The notes under the pieces are model-generated. The model was given only the letters and a program-made list of their open reading frames with translations, was not told the origin of the DNA and made no database searches. A stretch of DNA of 11,686 nucleotides from CAYNOZ01 sp964398955 (GTDB lineage Archaea; Methanobacteriota_B; Thermococci; Thermococcales; CAYNOZ01), in the NCBI GenBank assembly GCA_964398955.1, contig CAYNOZ010000048.1, forward strand, positions 1 through 11,686. The letters are read 5' to 3'. Of this stretch, positions 6,936 through 11,686 are shown piece by piece (position 1 is the first letter of the stretch; each line of letters starts with the position of its first letter). Position numbers and translations under genes: made by a program.

Positions 6936-7571
6936 ATGAACATTAGAAGGTTGAAAGGAAATAAAAAACTATTATTTGGCATAGGAATTATTATATTAAT
7001 ATCAATACTAATTTTTGGCGTTAATTTAAAATTTGTTTCAAGTAGAACTAATGCAGATTCCTCTATTGCGATGTCCACGACTGGTAACTGGTCTGGTGTA
7101 AACTATAACGAGGATCTCTATTTATACTTAGAAGGAGAAAACGCAATAAAAAATAGAATGAAAGGATTATTAGTTACTGAACTGGAGAAAGAAGGATTTG
7201 AAGTTGTTTTAATTGATGATTTGTTAGATTCCTATGATAAACAAGTTCTAGCAGTTCAAGTGGAAAAGCGTAAAGGAAACTATAATCCTATAGCTATTAA
7301 TTCTAATACAAGAACCATATTCGCCTATTCCAGCCAAGGAAGTGCAAAAGTTTTTAAAGAACTAGTAGAGAACTCAAAATACAGTGAAGATCTACCATTA
7401 ATAGATTTCAGTGGAGAAAACACAGTAGGAATGTCAATGGCAGGATGGATAGAAATAAAAGACTCAACTAAAGGATTTATCACTTATAAAGGCTTTAAAA
7501 CATTAATAGCTGAAAATTCCTCCCAAGAACTAATCAACAGATTCAAACACCAAGTAGAAAACTTAAACTAA
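6936..7571 (+). CDS. single-pass membrane-anchored extracytoplasmic protein, unknown function
   Basis: I do not recognise this 211-residue protein. Its N-terminus is basic (NIRRLKGNKK), then a hydrophobic helix at about 12-32 acts as a signal anchor, so about 180 residues should lie outside the cell. The outer part starts with a Ser/Thr-rich linker and the stretch TTGNWSGVNYNEDLYLYLEG, then shows alternating helix and strand predicted by eye (LLVTELEKEGFEVVLIDDLL, VLAVQVEKRKGNYNPIAINS). That is reminiscent of small alpha/beta domains of the TolB-N or LpoB kind, but the resemblance is only impressionistic. There is no cysteine, so it is not a lipoprotein and has no metal site of the Cys type. 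AAGGA precedes the ATG by four nt. It diverges from the ABC operon, and the next gene starts 120 nt downstream, apparently with its own promoter. Confidence 0.75.
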   Translation: MNIRRLKGNKKLLFGIGIIILISILIFGVNLKFVSSRTNADSSIAMSTTGNWSGVNYNEDLYLYLEGENAIKNRMKGLLVTELEKEGFEVVLIDDLLDSYDKQVLAVQVEKRKGNYNPIAINSNTRTIFAYSSQGSAKVFKELVENSKYSEDLPLIDFSGENTVGMSMAGWIEIKDSTKGFITYKGFKTLIAENSSQELINRFKHQVENLN

Positions 7572-7691
7572 ATTAAAAGTACCTAAAAAACTCAAAACAA
7601 AACAATTTAAAACCTAAACCATTATTTCCAACAATTAATCATAAATTTGAAAACATGAAACAATTCCATCAAAAAAATGGATTGGTGTAAA

Positions 7692-8615
7692 ATGAAAAAT
7701 GAATTAAACTACATCAAAGGTGAAATGGGAAATAATGAAGTAATCTGCCTATACGGAGAAGAAATAACGGAAATCAAAAATTTAATCGATACAGGTCTAA
7801 AAATTCTGAAAAAACCCTACCTTAGAGGAGATCAATGCGTTTATTGCTTCAAGGATAAAGGAAAAATAAAAGTTAAGATAATTGACCGATCATTAGAAGA
7901 TTTCTTTGAGATGTGCGGTGGATTTACGCAAGTATTCGGGAAGGCTCTTCTAGAATTCAAAAGTTTATCCGATTACTTTGAATTAGATATTGAAAGAAAA
8001 AATAAGATAGAAATTATAACTGATTCAGGGAAAAGCTTTGTAGAAATATATCGAAAAAATGATGAAATATTAAGCGATATGATGGCTTTTGCCAAGTTAT
8101 CAAAGAAACAGGGCATCAAAAAAATAAGTATAAATGACGTTAAAGGATACAAAGTTGGTAAATATTTAGTTCTTAACGCAAATGATATAAAAAATTCTTA
8201 CCAAAATTTTAACCCAGCCACCTTAGACAATGAATCTAAAAATATTTTAAAGGAATTACAAGAGGAATGGATTAAAAATTTTGCTTCGAACGAGAATTAC
8301 TTCTATAATTTCTCTTTATACGATAAAAATGGGGAAGATAATAATTTAAGAGGGATCTTTCCTCATGGTATCTCTAAGAACAACCATATCGAACCTTCAT
8401 GTGGTACAGGTTCAATAGCTATTTTCTTGTCATTACTGAATAAAGGGTATTTACCAGGAGAAGAACAACTAAAAATAGAAAGTGGTGGAGATAATACATT
8501 AGGTGGTCCGGATATAACGAAAATTAACTATAAACTGATTGAGGGTGACTTAATGGATTTAAAATTTAGTCACAGTAATGTAGAAATATTATCTAAGGGT
8601 AAAATTTTTCTTTGA
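7692..8615 (+). CDS. diaminopimelate-epimerase-fold protein, probable cofactor-independent racemase/epimerase of unknown substrate
   Basis: This 307-residue protein has the landmarks of the DapF fold in the right order and spacing. YIKGEMGNNEV at the N-terminus matches the DapF opening 'F-x-K-M-H-G-x-G-N-D-F'. C75 lies in EMCGGFTQ (E. coli DapF catalytic Cys73) and C237 in EPSCGTGS (DapF Cys217, ACGTGA). Both cysteines of the two-base racemisation pair are therefore present. Differences point to another substrate: the first motif is Cys-Gly-Gly-Phe-Thr-Gln instead of Cys-Gly-Asn-Gly-x-Arg, and the Glu-Arg pair that grips the diaminopimelate carboxylate before the second cysteine is absent (SKNNHIEP). 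No lysine-pathway gene is nearby. The open frame starts at an ATG at 7677, but GGTG at 7684-7687 is four nt before the ATG at 7692, which also begins exactly at the fold. The dapF name would be premature. Confidence 0.7.
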   Translation: MKNELNYIKGEMGNNEVICLYGEEITEIKNLIDTGLKILKKPYLRGDQCVYCFKDKGKIKVKIIDRSLEDFFEMCGGFTQVFGKALLEFKSLSDYFELDIERKNKIEIITDSGKSFVEIYRKNDEILSDMMAFAKLSKKQGIKKISINDVKGYKVGKYLVLNANDIKNSYQNFNPATLDNESKNILKELQEEWIKNFASNENYFYNFSLYDKNGEDNNLRGIFPHGISKNNHIEPSCGTGSIAIFLSLLNKGYLPGEEQLKIESGGDNTLGGPDITKINYKLIEGDLMDLKFSHSNVEILSKGKIFL

Positions 8616-8688
8616 TTGATGGATTTGGTTTTATTATAATTGGTACTGTTTATATTGGTTTATGATTTTAGTTTATTTTTTATCGGTG

Positions 8689-8703
8689 GAAATTTATTTA
8701 AGC
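8689..8703 (+). promoter_or_regulatory. TATA promoter of the two-TM mini-protein
   Basis: GAAATTTATTTAAGC is TATA-like and lies about 28-42 nt before the ATG at 8731. A start near 8722 would leave a very short leader with AAGGT directly before the ATG. Confidence 0.45.
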
Positions 8704-8730
8704 CTTGGTTCTTGTTGATCTAAGGTTTTT

Positions 8731-8916
8731 ATGGTTAATTTAATAGCTGACATTACCGGTGCATTATTGGCTATGGTTGTTTACAGTCTTGTAATGTACA
8801 TTTATTATATATGGAAGGATGTTCCTAAGAATATTAGAAGAAGTAGAGTGATGGTTTCAGCGTTAATATTTGGAGTTATGTATTTCATTGTGTTACTTAT
8901 ACTGGATATATCTTAG
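8731..8916 (+). CDS. 61-residue protein with two transmembrane helices
   Basis: I do not recognise this small protein. It has two hydrophobic helices, about residues 4-28 and 41-59, joined by a basic loop (KDVPKNIRRSRV) that should be cytoplasmic by the positive-inside rule. That leaves both ends outside or in the membrane. It has its own TATA-like box, a start ATG preceded by AAGGT with five-nt spacing, and a stop followed by a fresh promoter for the CPBP gene 15 nt later. The signals and length suggest a real gene. A small membrane regulator or subunit is possible, but nothing indicates of what. Confidence 0.6.
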   Translation: MVNLIADITGALLAMVVYSLVMYIYYIWKDVPKNIRRSRVMVSALIFGVMYFIVLLILDIS

Positions 8917-8925
8917 AATTTTATT

Positions 8926-8943
8926 AAAAACCTTTTAAATTTC
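8926..8943 (+). promoter_or_regulatory. BRE/TATA promoter of the CPBP protease gene
   Basis: AAAAACC followed by TTTTAAATTTC shares the 12 bases AAAAACCTTTTA with the aor promoter at 716-727. It lies about 45-60 nt before the protease start, giving a leader of roughly 25 nt. Confidence 0.55.
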
Positions 8944-8984
8944 TTATTATATTATATTATGTTTTCTTGTGAATTGTTAGTGGT

Positions 8985-9827
8985 GTGTATCATTTGATTA
9001 AAGAAGATAAAGATTTTAAAGTTTTAGCAATTATTTTACTGCTTATTGTTATATTTTGGATGGATTTTATTTTAAGTGATTTATTAAGTTCTTGGATTAG
9101 TAATAATTTGGTTAGGAACATTTTTTATCAATTTGTTAGAGTTTTCATTACTTTGGGGACATTATGGGGTTTTTTATACCTTACCTTGAATAAATCTATC
9201 TCCTACTACTATGTTAGAGATTTTCCATCTAAAATTGGTAGATGGATGTTTTTCGGTATAGTTCTTCCTATAATTATTATATTATCGTACTTTACCCTTG
9301 GTAGATTAACTTTTTTAGGGTTTAACCAGTTTTCGAATCAAATAATGTTGCTCAAATTGATTTATACTTTAATATTAGCTCTTTCAGCTAGTATTACTGA
9401 AGAATTTTTGTTTAGAGGATTTATTTACAGGCTTATTGAAGATCAATGGAATTATAAATACTCTATCGTATTACCTTCAATATTCTTCGGATTAGCACAT
9501 GTTCAATACCTTGATTTACCCAATATTCTTTTAACTGGATTGTCAGGAACATTAGCAGGAACTTTATTCGCATTAATACTGCGTAAAACTAAGTCGATAT
9601 GGAACTCTATCGGTATTCATTTTGCATGGAATTTAATGCTTATAGGACCATTAATTAAAATTAGTGTAGATAATGCATTGCTCAAGGAAGCAATATTACC
9701 TTTTAAAATAAATAGTTCAAATATTCTGTTGACGGGCACAGAATTTGGAGTGGAATCTTCAATAATATCCATTATAATTCTTTTAATAGCGAATATAATA
9801 GTTTTAAAATGGTTTTCATCGAAGTAA
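8985..9827 (+). CDS. CPBP-family (CAAX/Abi) intramembrane metallo-type protease
   Basis: This 280-residue membrane protein has about eight helices and the three conserved CPBP motifs: EEFLFRG with E139, E140 and R144; FFGLAHVQY with H172; and GIHFAWN with H212 and N216. These residues form the active site of the Rce1/CPBP glutamate proteases, which cleave peptide or protein substrates within the membrane. In prokaryotes the family includes bacteriocin self-immunity proteins and many members of unknown role. The annotated GTG at 8985 is itself the end of GGTG. A TTG at 8994, eight nt after that motif, is an alternative start that removes three residues. It has its own promoter and shows no operon partner. 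Nothing nearby identifies a substrate. Confidence 0.88.
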   Translation: MYHLIKEDKDFKVLAIILLLIVIFWMDFILSDLLSSWISNNLVRNIFYQFVRVFITLGTLWGFLYLTLNKSISYYYVRDFPSKIGRWMFFGIVLPIIIILSYFTLGRLTFLGFNQFSNQIMLLKLIYTLILALSASITEEFLFRGFIYRLIEDQWNYKYSIVLPSIFFGLAHVQYLDLPNILLTGLSGTLAGTLFALILRKTKSIWNSIGIHFAWNLMLIGPLIKISVDNALLKEAILPFKINSSNILLTGTEFGVESSIISIIILLIANIIVLKWFSSK

Positions 9828-9889
9828 TAAATTAATAGAAAAGAAAAAAGTAGTTAAAGATCATTGATTCAGCCTTAATCATTCATCAG

Positions 9890-9991
9890 CTATTCTGCTT
9901 TTTTAGGTTTTGAAAGCAATTTGTTCAAATCTTGGGGCTTCAATTTATTTTTATCAAGTTCTTCAGGATGAACTCTTTCGGATATTTCCAT
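9890..9991 (-). CDS. possible 33-residue acidic/basic small protein
   Basis: A short minus-strand ORF starts at ATG 9991 with GGAGG eight nt upstream, a strong ribosome binding site. Its product is highly charged and soluble: it begins MEISERVHPEELDKNKLK and ends LLSKPKKAE with a proline-containing basic tail. I recognise no family. The frame stays open upstream for 13 more codons to a stop (through FNWIGGLI), with a TTG available, so it might be up to about 45 residues. It lies about 87 nt downstream, on this strand, of the stem-loop block at 10078-10213, which could be its leader. Because the ORF is short, it may be fortuitous. Confidence 0.35.
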   Translation of the reverse strand: MEISERVHPEELDKNKLKPQDLNKLLSKPKKAE

Positions 9992-10077
9992 TATAAGCCC
10001 TCCAATCCAATTGAAGTAAATTCTCAAATCCTATCTTCTTATAATAAATCAAAGATAAAAACAAAGAACAGTTCGTA

Positions 10078-10213
10078 GGAGCCACCTGGCAAGCAACTCC
10101 GTTAAAATCCCTTTAAAATCCAAGGATGGACTTGAAAGGTGTTAAATTCATATATATGGGACTAATTGACATGAGGAAGTCAGAACTATATTCAGTTTGC
10201 CTCGGTCCCATAT
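10078..10213. ncRNA. candidate structured RNA or leader with three stem-loops
   Basis: This block is richer in G and C than its surroundings. Stem A pairs ATATGGGAC (10154-10162) with GTCCCATAT (10205-10213), nine perfect pairs, and encloses GAGG/CCTC (10173-10176 with 10200-10203) and AACT/AGTT (10184-10187 with 10194-10197). Stem B pairs CCTTT/AAAGG (10110-10114 with 10135-10139) and, inside it, AAATCCA with TGGACTT (10116-10122 with 10127-10133). Stem C pairs GGAG with CTCC (10078-10081 with 10097-10100). TATA-like boxes flank both ends: TTATAATAA (10039-10047) for the plus strand and CCTTAAAAAC (10256-10247) or TATTATATACTTC (10283-10271) for the minus strand. In stem B one position is A-C on the plus strand but G-U on the minus strand, while wobbles at the edges of stem A favour plus, so the strand is undecided. 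It matches no RNA class I know. Confidence 0.38.
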
Positions 10214-10246
10214 GATTAAACGACATAGTATTTGGTTAAAGTACAT

Positions 10247-10283
10247 GTTTTTAAGGTTTTTGGTAAATTGAAGTATATAATAG
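10247..10283 (-). promoter_or_regulatory. two TATA-like boxes upstream of the stem-loop block on the minus strand
   Basis: Read on the minus strand, AAAAACCTTAAAAAC resembles the AAAAACCTTTTA promoters of aor and the CPBP gene, and would start transcription near 10225, about 11 nt before the nine-pair stem. A second, stronger-looking box (TATTATATACTTC, 10283-10271) would start near 10250. Confidence 0.35.
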
Positions 10284-10586
10284 AAAATATTCTAAAACAT
10301 TAAAAAAATTTATAAAATATTTGATTTTCCTTACTAAAAAAATAGAAAATAGCTTAATTTTCGTATCAAATAATATAAAAGTATAAATTATTTATTAGAT
10401 GGTTTTAAATTAATTAGAATATTTTAGAAAAGGTATTTCTTTTGTTAATTGATATTTATTATTGCAAATAATTTTTTTGTCTATTATTTTTAGTTTGGTA
10501 AGGTTTATAGCTCTATTTATTGGGATAAAGTTTGGCTTTGGGCTCGGATATTTGTTGAGAATATGGTTATTTTTTAGCATCATAAT
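10284..10586. other. AT-rich gene-free stretch
   Basis: No convincing gene is present. A plus-strand frame of 42 hydrophobic codons from a TTG at 10462 to 10590 lacks a ribosome binding site and is probably a by-product of T-rich sequence. I see no RNA gene or repeat here. Confidence 0.5.
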
Positions 10587-10614
10587 TTAATTAATTACTG
10601 TTAATTATTAACTT
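10587..10614. repeat. 28-bp direct repeat, copy 1, with internal palindrome
   Basis: This copy begins TTAATTAATTACT and ends GTTAATTATTAACTT. It is identical over all 28 bases to the copy at 10686-10713. Within it GTTAAT-T-ATTAAC (10600-10612) is a perfect 6+1+6 palindrome, and TTAATTAA is a second small one. Confidence 0.7.
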
Positions 10615-10685
10615 AGGTTTTTCCGAAAAATTAAGTGTTAGATCCTGATAACCATCAAAATTCCGATTTTTACCCAAAAATTACC

Positions 10686-10713
10686 TTAATTAATTACTGT
10701 TAATTATTAACTT
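10686..10713. repeat. 28-bp direct repeat, copy 2, with internal palindrome
   Basis: Identical to copy 1, offset by exactly 99 bp. The palindrome lies at 10699-10711. The sequence between copies is not repeated. Iteron, operator pair or remnant duplication are all possible. Confidence 0.7.
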
Positions 10714-10770
10714 TTATTTATTTTAACATGTGAGAGCCTGACGAGAAATGCAAAAAAATAGTTAATTATA

Positions 10771-10791
10771 TTATGTTAGCCAATAACATAA
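10771..10791. repeat. AT-rich hairpin with 8-bp stem
   Basis: TTATGTTA and TAACATAA form a perfect eight-pair stem around the loop GCCAA. It lies 160 nt beyond the 3' end of the NUDIX gene on that gene's strand and is followed by no T-run there, so a terminator role is uncertain. Confidence 0.4.
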
Positions 10792-10950
10792 AAATAGAGC
10801 AGATCCTCCAAATAGATACTACCAAAATTCACAAGATATAACTAATTAAAAAAAGTTATTAAACAACAATAAAATTATCGAAAAATGAAGGATTAAATTG
10901 AGAACAATTAACCCATCTTAAAAAACAGAAAAACACCCATAAAATAAAAA

Positions 10951-11442
10951 TCAAAAATCAATCAAACAATCCAAACATCTTAAAAAAGAGGACGAAATAA
11001 AATCTTCAATTTCCTCTACTTTTATCCATCTATACTCAATACTTTCCCAATTCAATTTCACCTGAGGCTCCGACCTCAACTTCATAAGAACAGGAAAAGT
11101 AACCCAAACCCGATCACCATCTTCAACCTCAATCGGATCAGCAACAGCAACAGAAGAAACTTCATCAATATCAACACCAGTCTCCTCCTCAACCTCTTTA
11201 TAAGCCTTCTCAATCAAGGGTTCAACTTCATCAAGAAAACCTGTAATCACACTCCATCTTTCTTGATAATTACTAACCTCTTTACTCCTCTTCAAAACCA
11301 AAATCTTATTTTCAAACTTCAAAAAAACAGCAACAGTAGGAACTCGCTCTGCATCCGAATAATTAATTCTACCATCCGATAGAAAAGGCAAATCTTCATA
11401 AGATCTCTCCACAATATCAGGTACTTCTTCTCCCTTCTCCAT
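10951..11442 (-). CDS. NUDIX hydrolase
   Basis: This cytosolic hydrolase of 163 residues acts on a nucleoside diphosphate linked to another moiety (NUDIX superfamily). The NUDIX box is complete except for one conservative change: Gly-x5-Glu-x7-Lys-Glu-Val-x-Glu-Glu-x-Gly-Val, running from GFLDEVE through KEVEEETGV, where Lys replaces the usual Arg. The metal-binding glutamates are therefore kept. The domain begins at about residue 35 (TVAVFLKFENKILVLKRS), leaving an acidic N-terminal extension of about 34 residues. The frame extends to GTG 11454, but the ATG at 11442 is preceded by GTGGG with five-nt spacing, as in the MFS gene, so I use it. It stands alone between long spacers. Substrate cannot be read from sequence. 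Codons end mainly in T and G throughout. Confidence 0.88.
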   Translation of the reverse strand: MEKGEEVPDIVERSYEDLPFLSDGRINYSDAERVPTVAVFLKFENKILVLKRSKEVSNYQERWSVITGFLDEVEPLIEKAYKEVEEETGVDIDEVSSVAVADPIEVEDGDRVWVTFPVLMKLRSEPQVKLNWESIEYRWIKVEEIEDFISSSFLRCLDCLIDF

Positions 11443-11643
11443 AAAAACCCACACAAAACTTTAAAACATACAAAACCTAAATCCGCATCAATATTACTAT
11501 ACATAATAAGAAACACGAACTTTTATTATTATCGGAATCTGATTGAAAGAAAATCTAGACTTAAATTTGTTAAAATCCTAAATAAAATGTTTACTTTAAA
11601 TCAATTCAAAAATATTTAATCTATAATAAGGTAAGGGAGAGAA
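11443..11643. other. spacer between the NUDIX gene and the terminal hairpin
   Basis: AT-rich, with no ORF of note. It contains the NUDIX promoter region (only weak TATA-like strings around 11470-11505 on the minus strand). No tnpB or tnpA remnant is recognisable here in front of the hairpin. Confidence 0.4.
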
Positions 11644-11663
11644 CCCCACGGCTTGCCGTGGGG
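11644..11663 (+). mobile_element. GC-rich terminal hairpin resembling an IS200/IS605 (TnpB-type) right end
   Basis: CCCCACGGC and GCCGTGGGG form a perfect nine-base inverted repeat separated by TT, in practice an eight-pair stem with a CTTG loop. It is preceded by GGGAGAGAA and followed by GGTGAATCCC. Hairpins of this shape and sequence style, with a CTT-type loop and a G-rich flank, mark the right end of IS200/IS605 and TnpB-only (IS1341-type) elements, where they are the 3' part of the guide (omega/re) RNA. No transposase is present upstream, so this would be a solo or decayed end. The layout also resembles a single CRISPR repeat, and the window ends 23 nt later. The high G+C content contrasts sharply with the flanks. 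Confidence 0.45.
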
Positions 11664-11686
11664 GTGAATCCCGTTAAACTTAAATA

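Noticed and set aside
10071..10110. tRNA-like strings (TAGGAGCC..., GTTAAAATCCC resembling a T-loop)
   Set aside because: No seven-pair acceptor stem, anticodon arm or correct spacing could be built.
10154..10213. GAGGAAGTC and CAGAAC inside stem A, reminiscent of RNase P RNA conserved strings
   Set aside because: The two conserved regions of RNase P RNA lie far apart. Here they are adjacent and no P4-type helix or other core element is present.
9963..10215. Minus-strand frame of 83 codons with one internal TAA, and a plus-strand 29-codon frame from 10126, as a possible pseudogene
   Set aside because: Both frames overlap the same block on opposite strands, neither resembles a family I know, and the perfect stems explain the composition better. 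A decayed gene is not fully excluded.
10462..10590. Plus-strand frame of 42 hydrophobic codons starting at TTG
   Set aside because: No ribosome binding motif, no ATG, and T-rich sequence yields hydrophobic frames by chance.

Overview
The window comes from an AT-rich prokaryote that is almost certainly an archaeon. The evidence is BRE/TATA-type promoter boxes at the expected distance from starts (for example TTTTATATA before the oxidoreductase gene), GGTG-type ribosome binding sites, a tungsten/molybdenum aldehyde:ferredoxin oxidoreductase with MoaD-like partners, and archaeal-style membrane proteins. No rRNA, tRNA or clear taxonomic marker is present, so I do not place it further than 'probably euryarchaeal or a related AT-rich lineage'.

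Layout. At 64-569 (minus strand) a small zinc-ribbon protein is followed by a short RDD-type membrane protein. A divergent spacer with a perfect 16-bp palindrome separates them from a plus-strand unit (761-3111): an aldehyde:ferredoxin oxidoreductase (AOR) and two small MoaD/ThiS-like proteins, the first ending in the canonical Gly-Gly and the second not. A plus-strand major facilitator permease (3441-4586) converges on a minus-strand ABC exporter operon (4907-6686; ATPase then permease). A strikingly G/T-rich spacer lies between the two 3' ends. From 6936 to 9827 four plus-strand genes follow: an unknown single-pass membrane-anchored protein, a diaminopimelate-epimerase-fold protein of unknown substrate with both catalytic cysteines, a two-TM mini-protein, and a CPBP/CAAX-type intramembrane protease. 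About 1.1 kb (9830-10950) has no conventional gene. It holds a possible 33-residue ORF, a compact GC-elevated block with three stem-loops flanked by promoter-like boxes on both sides, a 28-bp direct repeat 99 bp apart with an internal operator-like palindrome, and a separate hairpin. A NUDIX hydrolase (10951-11442, minus) follows. The last 45 bases hold a GC-rich hairpin that looks like the right end of an IS200/IS605 (TnpB-type) element or, less likely, a CRISPR-like repeat.

How it fits together. The AOR unit is the one clear metabolic module: the enzyme oxidises aldehydes with ferredoxin as acceptor, and the ubiquitin-fold proteins plausibly supply sulfur for its pterin cofactor or act as modifiers. 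The MFS, ABC, CPBP and single-pass proteins are membrane functions without a visible common pathway.

Two properties cut across genes. First, a GGTG ribosome-binding motif 4-9 nt before the start recurs and shows that several longest-ORF starts (3432, 581, 7677, 6761, 11454) are too far upstream. Second, strand composition switches in blocks: several units use T/G-ending codons near the 5' end and A-ending codons near the 3' end. I found no gene cluster that I can defend as a new multi-gene system. The best leads are the structured block at 10078-10213, the epimerase-like protein, the terminal hairpin and the composition switch.
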